Shown in pieces: positions 45,644 through 62,076 of a DNA stretch of 64,000 nt. Location: positions 19,935,665 through 19,999,664 of the forward strand of contig NC_066528.1 of NCBI RefSeq assembly GCF_024679095.1. Direction: 5' to 3'. A program made the position numbers and the translations under genes. The stretch comes from Eriocheir sinensis. Its lineage: Eukaryota > Arthropoda > Malacostraca > Decapoda > Varunidae. Each line of letters begins with the position of its first letter. Within the stretch, counting starts at the first letter, position 1. The notes beneath the pieces were generated by a model, which saw nothing but the letters and a program-made list of their open reading frames with translations, was not told the DNA's origin and did no database searches.

Positions 45644-46480
45644 TATATTTTCATTTCTCCGTACAGTTCCGTTTATTAATTTACATATGGTGGCCGCCTT
45701 CATTTCTACGTACAGTTCCGTTTATTAATTTATATATAATGGCCTCCTTCATTTCCCCGTAATGTTACATTTATTAATTTATATAAAATGGCCTGCTTCA
45801 TTTCTCCGAACAGTTCCGTTTATTAATTTATATATAATGGCCTCCTTCATTTCTACGTACAGTTCCGTTTATTAATTTATATATAATGGCCTCCTTCATT
45901 TCTCCGTACAGTTCCGTTTATTAATTTACATATTCTGGCCGCCTTCATTTCTCCGTACAGTTCCGTTTATAAATTTATATATAATGGCCTCCTTATCATT
46001 TCTACGTACAGTTCCGTTTATTAATTTATATATGATGCGTTTTCATTTCTACGTACAGTTCCGTTTATTAATTTATATATGATTCCTTCATTTCTCTGTA
46101 CAGTTCTGTTTATTAATTTATATATAATGGCTGCCTTCATTTCTCCGTACAATTTTGTTTATTAATTTATATATAATGGCTGCCTTAATTTCTCTGTACA
46201 GTTCCGTTTATTAATTTATATATAATGGCCTCTTTCATTTTCTACATACAGTTCGTTTATTAATTTATATATAATTGATCTTTTAATTTCTGCATAGTTC
46301 AGTTTATTAATTTATATATGATGGCGCCTTCATTTCTCTGTACAGTTCCGTTTATTAATTTATATATAATGCTCCTTCATTTCTACGTACAGTTCCGTTT
46401 ATTAATTTAAATATAATATCCTCAATTTCTCCGTACAGTTCCTTTTTAAAAAATTATTTATATATTTTCATATCTTTGTA

Positions 46481-46783
<303 letters not shown>

Positions 46784-46929
46784 CATTTTCCATACAGTTC
46801 CGTAATTTATATATATAATGCCTTCATTTCTCCGTACAGTTCCGTTTATTAATTTATATATAATGTCATATCTACGCACAGTTCCGTTTATTAATTTATA
46901 TATAATGCTTTTCTTGATTTCTCCGTACA

Positions 46930-47700
46930 GTTCCGTTTATTAATTTATATATAATGGCCTCCTTCATTTCTACGTACAGTTCCGTTTATTAATTTATATA
47001 ATGGCCTCCTTCATTTCTCCGTACAGTTCCGTTTATTAATTTAAATATAATGGCCTCCTTCATATCTTTGTACAGTTCCGTTTATTAATTTATATATAAT
47101 GGCCTCCTTCATTTCTACGTACAGTTCCGTTTATTAATTTATATATAATGCTCTTTTTCATTTCTCCGTACAGTTCCGTTTATTAATTTATATATAATGG
47201 CCTCCTTCATTTCTCCGTACAGTTCCGTTTATTAATTTATATATAATGGCCTCCTTCATTTCTCCGTACAGTTCCGTTTATTAATTTATATATAATGGCC
47301 TCCTTCATTTCTCCGTACAGTTCCGTTTATTAATTTATATATAATGGCCTCCTTCATTTCTCCGTACAGTTCTATTTATTAATTTATATATAATAGCATC
47401 CTTCATTTCTCCGTACAGTTCCGTTTATTAATTTATATATAATGGCCGCCTTCATTTCTCCGTACAGTTCCGTTTATTAATTTATATATAATGGCCGCCT
47501 TCATTTCTCCGTACAGTTCCGTTTATTAATTTATATATAATGGCCTCCTTCATTTCTACGTACAGTTCCGTTTATTAATTTATATATAATGGCCTCCTTC
47601 ATTTCTCCGTACAGTTCCGTTTATTAATTTAAATTTATGGCCTCCTTCATTTCTCCGTACAGTTCCGTTTATTAATTTATATATAATGGCCGCCTTCATA
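46930..47700. repeat. Most homogeneous monomer block of the array
   Basis: About 15 consecutive monomers differ by only one or two bases, most as GGCCTCCTTCATTTCTCC followed by GTACAGTTCCG. This is the best place to read the consensus and the 49-bp period. Confidence 0.93.
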
Positions 47701-47948
47701 TATATACAGTTCCGTATATATAATATATATATATATATTTCCTTCTACGTATAATTCCGTTTATTAATTTATATAATGCTCTTTATTTCTCCGTACAGTT
47801 CCGTTTATTAATTGATATATAATGCCTCCTTCATTTCTCCTTACAGTTCCATTTATTAATTTATATATAATGCTGCCTTCATTTCTCCGTCAGTTCCGTT
47901 TATTAATTTAAATATAAAGGCCTTCTTCATACTTATTGTACAATTCCG

Positions 47949-48153
<205 letters not shown>

Positions 48154-49913
48154 TTATTAATTTATATATATATATATATATATATATTCATTTCCATACA
48201 GTTCCGTTTATTAATTTATATATGATGGCCTTTCATTTCTCCGTACAATTCCGTTTATTAATTTATACATAATGGCCTCCTTAATTTTTACGTAGGATTC
48301 CGTTTATTAATTTATATATAATGGTTTTCTTGATTTCTCCGTTCAGTTCCGTTTATTAATTTATATATGATGGCCGCCTTCATTTCTCCGTACAGTTCCG
48401 TTTATTAATTTATATATAATGGCCGCCTTCATTTCTCCGTACAGTTCCGTTTATTAATTTATATATAATGGCCTCCTTCATTTCTCCGTACAGTTCCGTT
48501 TAGTAATTTATATATAATGGCCTTCATTTCTCCGTAAAGTTCCGTTTTTTAGTTTATATATAATGGCTGCCTTCATTTCTTCGTACAGTTCCGTTTATTA
48601 ATTTAAAGATAATGACCTCCTTCATATCTTTGTACAGTTCCGTTTATTGATTTATATATAATGGCCTCCTTTATTTCTACGTACAGTTTCGTTTATTAAT
48701 TTATATATAATGGCCTTCTTCATTTCTACTTACAGTTCCGTTTATTAATTTATATATAATGGCTGCTTTCATTTCTCCGTACAGTTCCGTTTATTAATTT
48801 AAATATAATGCCCTCCTTCATATCTATGTTCAGTTCCGTTTATTAATTTATATATAATGGACTTTTTCATATCGACGTACACTTCCGTTTATTAATTTAT
48901 ATATAATTCTTTTTTCATTTCTACGTACAGTGCTTCTTCTTAATTTATATATAATTGCAGCCTTAATTTCTACGTACAGTTTAGTTTATTAATTTAAATA
49001 TAATGGCCTTCATTTCTTTGTACAGTTCCGTTTAATAATTTATATATAATGGCCTCTTTCATTTTTACATACTATTCCGTTCATTAATTTATATATAATG
49101 ATCTTTTTCATTTCTACGTACAGTTCCGTTTATTAATTTATATATGATATCGCCTTCATTACTACGTACAGTTCCGTTGATTAATTTATATATAATGGCC
49201 GACTTCATTTCTCCGTACAGTTCCGTTTATTAATTTAAATATAATGACTGTCTTTCCTTCTACGTACAATTCCGTTTATTAATTTGTATATAATGCTCTT
49301 TTTTATTTCTCCGTACAGTTCCGTTTATTAATTGATATATAATGGCCTCCTTCATTTCTCCTTACAGTTCCGTTTATTAATTTATATATAATGGCCTCCT
49401 TCATTTCTCCATACAGTTTCGTTTATTAATTTAAATATAATGGCCTCCTTCATTTCTCCGTACAGTTTTGTTTATTAATTTAAATATAATGGCCTCCTTC
49501 ATTTCTCCATACAGTTCCGTTTATTAATTTAAATATAATGGCCTCCCTCATTTCTCCGTACATTTCCGTTTATTAATTTAAATATAATGGCCTCCTTCAT
49601 TTCTCCGTACAGTTCCGTTTATTAATTTAAATATAATGGCCTCCCTCATTTCTCCGTACATTTCCGTTTATTAATTTATATATAATGGCCTCCTTCATTT
49701 CTCCGTACAGTTCCATTTAATAATTTATATATAATGGTCTTCTTTACTTCTTATTTCAGTTCCATTTATTAATTTATATATTATGGCCTGCTTCATTTGA
49801 CCGTACAGTTCCGTTTATTAATTTAAATATAATGGCGTCCTTCATTTCTCCGTACAGTTCCGTTTTTAAAATTACTTATAATGGCCTCTTTCATATCTTT
49901 GTACAGTTCCGTT

Positions 49914-50178
49914 TCCATGCAATCTCCTGTTTATTTGTAATTGCATTTATTTTATATAGACATTTATTTATTTATTTTCATACTGCCCATTGTGTTTCGT
50001 CTTCCGTCGCCACTTGAGTTAATTTAGAGGCCGTTACGATGATAAAAGACAGTTAAGAAAAAATATATTCGACGGTTATGGTGTGGAGGACATTAATAAT
50101 TCTTGTCTGGACTGAAGAAAAAAACTCAAGTAAATCTTCGTTATACGGGATTACATTACGTACGGTGAATTAAAGTAG
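49914..50178 (+). repeat. Spacer 14, entered without an AT tract
   Basis: The junction monomer runs GTACAGTTCCGTTT directly into CCATGCAATCTCCTG with no AT expansion. The rest of the spacer is well preserved to GTACGGTGAATTAAAGTAG. An AT tract then follows (50178-50303). This copy shows where the upstream AT tract is normally added. Confidence 0.93.
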
Positions 50179-50303
<125 letters not shown>

Positions 50304-50820
50304 CGGCTTTCATTATTCCATACAGTCCCGTTTATTAATTTATATATGATGGCCGCCTTCATTTCTACGTACAATTCCGTTTATTAATTTATATATGATG
50401 GCCGCTTTCATTTCTCCGTACAGTTCCGTTTATTAATTTATATATGATGGCAGACTTCATTTCTTCGTACAATTCCGTTTATTAATTTATATATAATGCT
50501 CTTTTTCATTTCTCCGTACAGTTCCGTTTATTAATTTATATATAATGGCCTCCTTCATTTCTCCGTACAGTTCCGTTTATTAATTTATATATAATTGCCT
50601 CCTTCATTTCCCCGTACAATTCCATTTATTAATTTATATATAATGGTCTTCTATATTTCTCCGTACAGTTCCATTCATTAAATTATATATAATGGCCTGC
50701 TTCATTTATCCGTACAGTTCCGTTTATTAATTTAAATATAATGGCCGCCTTCATTTCTCCGTACTGTTCCGTTTTTAAAATTATTTATATTGGCCTCCTT
50801 CATATATTTGATCACTGCCG

Positions 50821-50821
<1 letters not shown>

Positions 50822-50912
<91 letters not shown>
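50822..50912. repeat. (AT)n tract with junction monomer but no spacer
   Basis: Preceded by CCGTTTTTAAAATTATTTAT and CATATATTTGATCACTG, followed directly by GGCCTTCATTTTTCCATTC, the usual post-spacer monomer. Confidence 0.96.
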
Positions 50913-50916
<4 letters not shown>

Positions 50917-51734
50917 CCTTCATTTTTCCATTCAGTTCCGTTTATTAATTTATATATAATGGCCGTCTTCCTTTCTACGTACAGTTCCGTTTATTAATTT
51001 ATATATAATGCTCTTTTTCATTTCTCCGTGCAGTTCCTTTTATTAATTTATATATAATGGATTCCTTCATTTCTCCGTACAGTTTCGTTTATTAATTTAA
51101 ATATAATGGCCTCCTTCATATCTTTGTACAGTTACGTTTATTAATTTATATATAATGGCTTCTTAGATTTTTACGTACAATTCCGTTTATTAATTTATAT
51201 ATAATGGCCTCCTTCATTTTTCCGTACAGTTCCGTTTATTCATTTATATATAATGGTCTCCTTTATTTCCCCGTACAGTTCTGTTTAATAATTTAAATAT
51301 ACTGGCCTCCTTCATATCTTTGTACAGTTCCGTTTATTATTTTATATATAATTGCCTTCTTCATTTCTACGTACAATTCCGTTTATTAATTCATATATAA
51401 TTCTCTTTTTCATTTCTACGTACAGTTCCATTTATTAATTTATATATAATGGCCTTCATTTCGTACAGTTCCGTTTATTAATTTAAATATAGCCTTCTTC
51501 ATTTTTTTGTACAGTTCCGTTTTTAATTTATATATAATGCCTTTTAATTTATCCGTATAGTTCAGTTTATTAATTTATATATGATGGCCGCCTTCATTTT
51601 CTGTACAGTTCCGTTTATTAATTTATATATAATGCTTTTCATTTCCCCGTACAGTTCCGTTTATTAATTTAAATATAATGTCCTTCATTTCTCCGTACAG
51701 TTCCGTTTTAAAATTATTTATAATGGCCTCTTTC

Positions 51735-52456
<722 letters not shown>

Positions 52457-53218
52457 TGGCCTTCATTTTTCCATACAGTTCCGTTTATTAATTTACATAT
52501 GGTGGCCGCCTTCATTTCTCCGTACAGTTCCGTTTATTAATTTATATATAATGGCCATCTTCCTTTCTACGTACAATTCTGTTTATTAATTTATATATAA
52601 TTCTTTTTTTCATTTCTCCGTACAGTTCCGTTTATTATTTTATATACAATGGCCGCCTTCATTTCTCCGTTCAGTTCCGTTTATTAATTTATATATAATT
52701 TCCTCCTTTATTTCTCAGTACAGTTCCGTTTATTAATTTATATATAATGGCCTCCTTTATTTCTCCGTACTGTTCCGTTTATTAATTTATATAAAATGGC
52801 CTCCTTCATTTCTCCGTACAGTTCCGTTTATTAATTTATATATAATGGCCGCCTTCATTTCTCTGTACAGTTCGGTTTATTAATTTAAATATTGTGGCCT
52901 CCTTCATATCTTTGCACAGTTCCGTTTATTAATTTATATATAATGGCCGCCTTCATTTCTACTTACAATTCCGTTTATTAATTTATATATAATGGTCTTT
53001 TTCATTTCTCCGTACATTTCCGTTTATTAATTTAAATATAATGGGCTCCTTCATATCTTTGTACAGTTCCGTTTATTAATTTATATATAATGGCCTCCTT
53101 GATTTTTACGTTCTATTCCGTTCATTAATTTATATATAATGCTCTTTTTCATTTCTACGTACAGTTTCGTTTATTAATTTAAATATAATGGCCTCCTTCA
53201 TATTTTTGTACAGTTCCG

Positions 53219-53688
<470 letters not shown>

Positions 53689-54182
53689 TGCACTTTTTCA
53701 TTTCTACGTACTGTTCCGTTTATTAATTTATTTATGATGGCCGCCTTCATTTCTACGTACAGTTCCGTTTATTAATTTATATATAATGGCCACCTTCATT
53801 TCTACGTACAGTTCCGTTTATTAATTTATATATGATGGCCTCCTTCATTTCTACGTACAGTTCCGTTTATTAATTTATATATGATGGCCGCTTTCATTTC
53901 TACGTACAATTCCGTTTATTAATTTATATATGATGGCCGCCTTCATTTCTACGTACAATTCCGTTCATTAATTTATATATAATGCTCTTTTTCATTTCTC
54001 CGTACCGTTCCGTTTATTAATTTAAATATAATGGCGTCCTTCATTTCCTCATATAGTTCCATTTATTAATTTATATATAATGGTCTTCTTTATTTCTCCG
54101 TTCAGTTCCATTTATTATTTTATATATAATGGCCTGCTTCATTTCTCCGTACAGTTCCGTTTTTAAAATTATTTATAATGGC

Positions 54183-55790
<1,608 letters not shown>

Positions 55791-56060
55791 TCTCTCCTCC
55801 TCCTCCTCCTCCTCCTTCTTCTCCTCCCTGACGTCTTAGATGGTTAAGGGTTAATAGAAAGGGTATGAAAAGGGAGGGAAAGGAGAGGAATAGTGTTAAG
55901 ATTGATATTGGGGACGTGATTTGTGTGTTGATGTGTCCCTTCCCTCGCTTCTTCTTCCTCCTCCTCCTCCTTCCTTTCTTAATTTCCTCTTCCTCCGCCT
56001 CCTTTTCCAGCTCCTCCTCTTTCTCCTCCTCCTCCTCCTCTCTCTGCCGTATATATGTGG
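55791..56060. repeat. (CCT)n-rich polypyrimidine tract
   Basis: CTCCTCCTC runs at 55795-55830 and 55955-56045, separated by mixed sequence. Confidence 0.85.
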
Positions 56061-56180
56061 AGGAGTAGAAAAGGAAGGAACAGAGGAGGAAATAAAAAGA
56101 AAAAAAAGGAAAGGAAAGAGAATGAAGAGAGAAAGGAAGAAGCCATTGGAGGAAGGAAAGATTTAGTTGAGATAGAAAAA

Positions 56181-56224
<44 letters not shown>

Positions 56225-56810
56225 CGAAAGGGAACTGGAGGAGGATACGAGGAAGAGGGAGAAGGAAAGAGGAGGAGGAAGACTAGGAGAAGGAGGAGAA
56301 GTTGATGACAGCAGAGGAGGAGGAGGAGGAGGAGGAGGAGAAAAAAGAGAAATGAAAGAAAGAAGTAAAGAGAAGAAAATGAGTGAAGAAGAAACAAGAA
56401 AATGAAGAAAAACAAGAAGAAAAGGAAGAAGAAAGAGAGAAAGGAATGATAGAAAAGAAACAAGAGAGAAAGAAAGAAAGAGAAATGAGACAAAAAATAA
56501 AACCGTAAATTTAAAGAAAATATGAAATATGAAAATAAAAACAAGACGAAACAGAAGAAGAAAAAATGAGAGAGAAACAAGAGGAAAAGAGAAAGCGAAG
56601 AAGGGAATGGAATAACAAGGGATGGAAGAGGAAGAGGAAGAGGAAGAGGAGGAGGAGGAGGAGGGAGGTTACAGAAGAAGAAGGGGAGGAATAGATAAAT
56701 ATGCAAATAGAAGAGAGAAAGGAAGAGGAGGAGAGAGAAGAAGGAGAGAGAGAAGAAGGAGGAGGATGAGGAAGAGGAGGAGGAGGAGAAGGAGGAGGAG
56801 AGAGGAGGAG

Positions 56811-56865
<55 letters not shown>
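56061..56865. repeat. Polypurine block with (GA)n and (GGA)n microsatellites
   Basis: The + strand is almost all G and A. Purer runs are (GA)n at 56187-56222 and 56814-56863, and (GGA)n at 56308-56340 and 56625-56665. The long minus-strand frame over it (Leu/Ser/Phe-rich) is a composition artefact. Confidence 0.9.
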
Positions 56866-56866
<1 letters not shown>

Positions 56867-57535
56867 GGATCGAATCAGGTGTGTTGAGGCTTCCGCCCTG
56901 CAATTAGCACCTGGCGGGCACTGCATACCTATGTTAGACGCGGTGCAGACTCCTCCTCCTCCTCCTCTTCGTCTTCTTACTCCTCTTCCTCCTTCTTCTT
57001 CCTCTTCCTTCTTTTCTTCACTCCTCTCCTCTTCATTATAATCAGCATCTTGTATATCAATCTTTCCTTCTTGCTTTTTGTATCTAGATTATCTTCGTCT
57101 TTTTCCTCTCATGAATCTTTTCCTCTTTTCCTCCTTTTCATATTTTCTTTCTCTGTTGCTTCTCCTTCCCTTCCTTCCTTCTGCTCCTCCTCCTTCTCCT
57201 CCCTCTCCTCCTCTTTTCCTTCTCTTAATCTTATTCTACCTCTCTCCCTCCTCCTCGTTTTCCTTATTCTTTTAATTTTCTTTCTCTTCCTCTCTTCTTC
57301 TTTTCATTCTAATCTACCTCTTTCCCTCTTCCTCCTTTCCCTTCTTCTCTTTTATCACTTCTGTCCCTCCTCCTCCTCCTCCTCTTTATTCTTTTAATTT
57401 TCATTCCCTACCTCCGTTTCTTCTTCTCATTCTAATCTATCTCTTTCCCTCTTCCTCCCTACCCTTCTGTTCTATCACCTCTGTTCCTCCTCCTTCTCCT
57501 CCTCCTCCTCCCCTCCCCTCTCACCCAGGTATAGT
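56866..57535. repeat. Short mixed segment, then polypyrimidine block
   Basis: 56866-56950 is of ordinary complexity. From 56950 to 57525 the strand is C/T-rich, with many CTCCTCCTC words and a repeated CATTCTAATCTA-CTCTTTCCCTC phrase (about 57305 and 57428, ~123 bp apart). Confidence 0.8.
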
Positions 57536-57730
57536 TGTGGGCCGCGCGCACGTTCAAATATTGCACCAAGCGGCGGTCGGCCATCAGTCATCTCGCGGCA
57601 TTCATTAGCTCGACAAATATCCTATCGAACTAATTAACCTCTGCCGGCAATTAATGGGCCAATTAGCACGCCCGCTGACCCTGCTAATGATATCTAGACG
57701 GGCCGTAATTGGGGGCTGTTGAAGCATTCG
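57536..57730. promoter_or_regulatory. Candidate regulatory island rich in homeodomain-type ATTA cores
   Basis: Non-repetitive, balanced DNA between two low-complexity blocks. Within about 110 bp are CATTCATTAGC, GAACTAATTAACC, GCAATTAATGGG, CCAATTAGC, GCTAATGATATC and CCGTAATTGGGG, i.e. repeated ATTA/TAAT/CAATTA cores that homeodomain proteins can bind. No frame or splice signals stand out. The call rests on motif density only. Confidence 0.35.
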
Positions 57731-57839
57731 TCTGGATACGCCTGTTTGTGTGTTTGTGTGTTTGTGTTTGGGGGTTGAGGGGTTGGAGTGAGGGGTAAGG
57801 GGAGGGGATGGGGGAGGGATGGGAGAGGTTGTGGTGGGG

Positions 57840-58000
<161 letters not shown>

Positions 58001-58095
58001 TGGGTTAGGTAATGAAGGAATGAATGAAGAAATAATTGATAAGAAAATAAAGAGAGAAAAATATATTAACAAAATGAATAAGAAAATGATAATGA

Positions 58096-58096
58096 C

Positions 58097-58127
<31 letters not shown>

Positions 58128-58168
58128 GTAATGATAATGATGATGATGATGGTGATGATGATGATGAT
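58096..58168. repeat. (GAT)n microsatellite
   Basis: ATGATGATG with GTAATGATA and GGT interruptions. Confidence 0.95.
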
Positions 58169-58209
58169 AGTACTATTTTTATTTTTTTCATCCTTCCCTT
58201 CTCTCTTAT

Positions 58210-58660
58210 ATAAGTCTTTCTCTTCCTCCTCCTCCTCCTCTTCCTCCTCTTCCCTCTGCTCTTCTTCCTCTCTCCAAATCTTTTCATTCTCCATTTTCTT
58301 CCTCGACATATTCAGCTTCTTTTTCCTCCGCCTCCTCCTCCTCCTCCTCCTCCTCCTCTTCCTCCTTCTCTTCCTCTTCCTTCTCCTCCTCCACTTTACA
58401 GTCAAATTTGATTATAATGCATGTTTCACTCACACGTCCTCCTCCTTCTCCTCCTCCTCCTCCCCCTCCTCTTCCACCTCCTCCTCCTCCTCCTCCTCCT
58501 CTTCGTCTTTTCCTTCTTCCTCATATAAAGTGTAATGTATTTTTCTTAATTTCTCAACGTTAATATTTTTGCAACGATTTTATTCTGTTATGCCATGATC
58601 TATCTTTCTCTTCTTTTCCTCTTCCTCCTCCTCCTCCTCCTCCTCCTCCTCTCACGTTTC
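58210..58660. repeat. (CCT)n-rich tracts
   Basis: Runs at 58220-58260, 58326-58395, 58436-58505 and 58618-58652, separated by ordinary AT-richer sequence. Confidence 0.88.
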
Positions 58661-58721
58661 CACCTGCGGCTCAGACTTTGATGGTATGAGCACCTGAGCC
58701 AATCTGTGCCCTCTCACCTGT

Positions 58722-58722
<1 letters not shown>

Positions 58723-58814
<92 letters not shown>
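58723..58814. repeat. (CT)n microsatellite
   Basis: About 92 bp of uninterrupted CT. Confidence 0.97.
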
Positions 58815-58817
<3 letters not shown>

Positions 58818-58887
58818 GTTTCTTTTTCTCTTTCCCTTCGATGTCATTTTATTTTTTTCATCCTTTTCTTCCTTGTCCTTGTCTTCT

Positions 58888-59036
58888 TTGTCCTCCTCCT
58901 CCTCCTCTTCTTCCTCTTCCTCCTCCTCCTCCTCCTCCTCTTCCTTTTCCACCTGTCTTCGTCCTCCATGTTACTGTCACTTGCCATGTATCTTTTATGT
59001 CTCCTTCCTCCTCCTCCTCCTCCTCCTCCTCCTCCT
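58888..59036. repeat. Two (CCT)n tracts
   Basis: 58888-58942 and 59005-59036. Confidence 0.9.
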
Positions 59037-59089
59037 GTCGTTAATCGTTTATTGCAATACCTTCAGCTATTGTTCCTCCTGTCTGATCC

Positions 59090-59093
<4 letters not shown>

Positions 59094-59174
<81 letters not shown>

Positions 59175-59217
59175 CTATCTCTCTATCTATCTATCTCTCT
59201 ATCTATCTATCTATCTA
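59094..59217. repeat. Compound (CT)n(CTAT)n microsatellite
   Basis: About 77 bp of CT passing into CTATCTAT with CTCT interruptions. Confidence 0.97.
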
Positions 59218-59720
59218 GAGAGGAATTTGACTGAATGATAGATTTGTATATTCCTAAATCAACCTCTATTTCTTTTATTCTCTCTTCTTTCATTTATCTC
59301 TATTTCTTCTCCCTCTTCTTCTTCTACTACTTTCTTCCTTTCTATTTCTTCTGTCTCCCTTTTTTACTGGTCTTCTGGTGTCTGTTCTTCCTATGTATAT
59401 TCCTATGTATATCCTTTGTATATTCTCTCACTCTCTCTCTTCCTCCTTCTCCCTTTCCTGTGTTCTCTTCCTCTCTCTATCCTACCTTCTACTCCCCCAC
59501 TCTCTCTCCCTCTCTCTCTCTCTCACTCTTTCCTCGGCAACGGCAAGGTGGCGGTTGTGTTGGGGTCTTTTTCCCTCCCTCTCACGCCAAGAACACAGAC
59601 GAAGCACTTTCCTGTCCTTGTCGACGCTGGTTTTTCTTTTCCTTTTGCGGCGGGAAGGCAGAATGTTGGGTATTGAGTCCCGGGTATTGGTGGCTGTTGT
59701 GGTGGTGGTGGTGGAAGGGA
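59218..59720. other. Pyrimidine-rich then ordinary sequence, no gene recognised
   Basis: 59240-59530 is C/T-rich. 59530-59690 has balanced composition with no recognisable domain in any frame. GGTGGTGGTGG begins at about 59699. Confidence 0.4.
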
Positions 59721-60115
59721 AAGGGATTGTATTGGTGGTAGATTTCATTTTGGTGGAGCTTTGTTCGGTGGGTGGAGATTTAGTGGTGGTTATGGTTAGC
59801 GGGAAGTGGACTTTTGGTGTTGAGGTTAACTTAGAATTGGTGATGGAGATGATGGTGTTGGTTGTGAAGGAGTTTAGGAGGAATGGTGGTAGTGGTGGTG
59901 GAGGAATGCAAAGGGGTTGTATTGGTGGAGGAATTCTTTGTGGTGGAGTTTTGTTCGGTGGGTGGAGATTTAGTGGTGGATATGGTTAGTGGTGTTTGTG
60001 TGAGTTGGGTAGGGAAGTAAAATTTTGGTGTTGAGGTTAAGTTAAAATTGGTTGTGGTGGAGGTGATGGTGCTGGTTCTGAGGGACCTTAGGAGCGATGG
60101 TGGTAGTGGTGGTGA
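59721..60115. repeat. 190-bp tandem duplication, G/T-rich
   Basis: AAGGGATTGTATTGGTGG (59721) recurs as AAGGGGTTGTATTGGTGG (59911). TTGTTCGGTGGGTGGAGATT (59761) recurs at 59951. The copies differ by many substitutions, so the duplication is not recent. The Gly/Val-rich frame across it stops early in the second copy. Confidence 0.88.
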
Positions 60116-60165
60116 TGATGGTGGTGGTGGTGATGGTGGTGATCATGGTGGTGATATTTGTGGTG
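60116..60165. repeat. GGT/GAT trinucleotide tract
   Basis: GATGATGGTGGTGGTGGTGA and similar words. Confidence 0.85.
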
Positions 60166-60212
60166 ATTGGCTCAACAAGACAGATGTAAAATAGATAGAT
60201 TCACTACACACT

Positions 60213-60654
<442 letters not shown>

Positions 60655-60690
60655 CCTCTCTTCCCCTCTCTCTCTTGATAACTGTCGGTG

Positions 60691-60692
<2 letters not shown>

Positions 60693-60769
<77 letters not shown>

Positions 60770-60780
60770 TGTGTGTGTTT
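60693..60780. repeat. (GT)n microsatellite
   Basis: About 88 bp with TTT interruptions at the right end. Confidence 0.97.
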
Positions 60781-60909
60781 GTCTTACCTTTGGGCTTTCG
60801 TGTACCGTGGAAAAAAAATTCTTGTCATTCTTTTTTATTCGCAAGAAATAAATAAAAAAAGAAAGAAAATGAAAAGCCGACGGAACAAATACCACATCCG
60901 TCAACCTGT

Positions 60910-60910
<1 letters not shown>

Positions 60911-60940
<30 letters not shown>
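60911..60940. repeat. (GA)n microsatellite
   Basis: 30 bp of GA. Confidence 0.95.
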
Positions 60941-60946
<6 letters not shown>

Positions 60947-61310
60947 ATATCGGGGAAGGCATTCAACATATCACAAAGCGAAACAAAACAAAAAACAACA
61001 ACATTTAGTCTCCCACAAAAGTCCCGGAAGGCATTTGGTGAGCTCGACATTGTTCTTCTTTTTTATATTTCTTTTGAGGTCATTGAAGCTTCCTAAAAAA
61101 AGATATTCAAAGGTACAAAATATAAGAAAATGTAGCTTAATTAACACGGATGGTTTTCGCAATGCTTAAATATATGACAAGTTGGTTATGTATAGAAGAT
61201 TGTTGTTGTAAGATAGAATTATAAGCAAGATACGAAAGGTGTGTAAGATGGACGTCGTAGCAAGAGAGTGGGTGTCAGACAGTAAGTTAGAGGTGAATGA
61301 GTTAATATCC
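60941..61310. other. Unassigned AT-rich sequence
   Basis: No gene or element was recognised. Confidence 0.4.
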
Positions 61311-61460
61311 TTTTATTTTATTTTATTTTTTACAACAAAGGAGACAGCTCAAGGGCACAAAAAAAGTAATCAATAATAAAAAAAATGCCCGCTACTCGCT
61401 GCTCAGAAAAAGAATCTAAAGAGGTGGCCGAAAGAGAGGTCAATTTCGGGAGGAGATACT
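61311..61460. repeat. Dispersed crab-type repeat, best copy
   Basis: TTTTATTTTATTTTATTTTT precedes ACAACAAAGGAGACAGCTC, AAGGGCACAAAAAAAG, an A-rich linker, CCCGCTACTCGCTGCTC, AGAGGTGGCCGAAAGAGAGG and TCAATTTCGGGAGGAG. Every block matches the 8919 copy in order. The TTTTA repeats at the left look like the reverse of a poly(A)-type tail, pointing to a retroposed element transcribed on the minus strand. Confidence 0.87.
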
Positions 61461-61785
61461 ATCAACATTAAACAATAAAAAAAACACATTAATAAAAACA
61501 AACAAATGAAACCCAAAATTAAGTTAGAACAGTGATTTTATTAACGAAAGAAAAATAAAGAAGAAAAAATAACTCTACTTGAAAATATTAACCTTACTAA
61601 AGTCACGTAGTTTAGTGTAAGAGCCGAACTGTCTAAGAATACGTGACTTTGAAGTTTGAACCCCATGACGCCAGACCGTTTGGAGACTATATAGCATTTT
61701 CCCATTTTTCCTTCCTATCTTTGCAGGGTCGAGCTACAACAGGTCATCTGCGGCTAATGTGAGTACGATATTAATGCGTTTTGTC
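61461..61785. other. Unassigned sequence; possible cryptic micro-exon
   Basis: A pyrimidine tract ending CTTCCTATCTTTGCAG (to 61726) and a GTGAGTACG (from 61759) would bound a 32-nt exon. There is no neighbouring exon to support it. Confidence 0.25.
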
Positions 61786-62076
61786 TCCTCTCTGCCTGTC
61801 TCTCCAGTTTTGTTGGAGTCCTTTCTGCCTGTCTATTCAGAGCTCGTGTTTGTCTCCTCACTGCCTGTCTCTCCAGAGCTCGTGTTTGTCTCCTTTCTGC
61901 CTGTCTCTCCAGAGCTCGTGTTTTTCTCCTCACTGCCTGTCTCTCCAGAGCTCGTGTTTGTCTCCTCACTGCCTGTCTCTCCAGAGCTCGTGTTTTTCTC
62001 CTCACTGCCTGTCTCTCCAGTTCTCGTGTTTGTCTCCTTTCTGCCTGTCTGTCCAGAGCTCGCGTTTCATTTCCTT
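61786..62076. repeat. 36-bp minisatellite, eight units
   Basis: CTGCCTGTCTCTCCAGAGCT-type units start at 61792, 61825, 61861, 61897, 61933, 61969, 62005 and 62041. All steps are 36 bp except the first (33 bp). Being a multiple of three, the array stays open in more than one frame on both strands. On + it reads SSLPVSPELVFV-like units, on - QAVRRQTRALER-like units. Confidence 0.95.
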
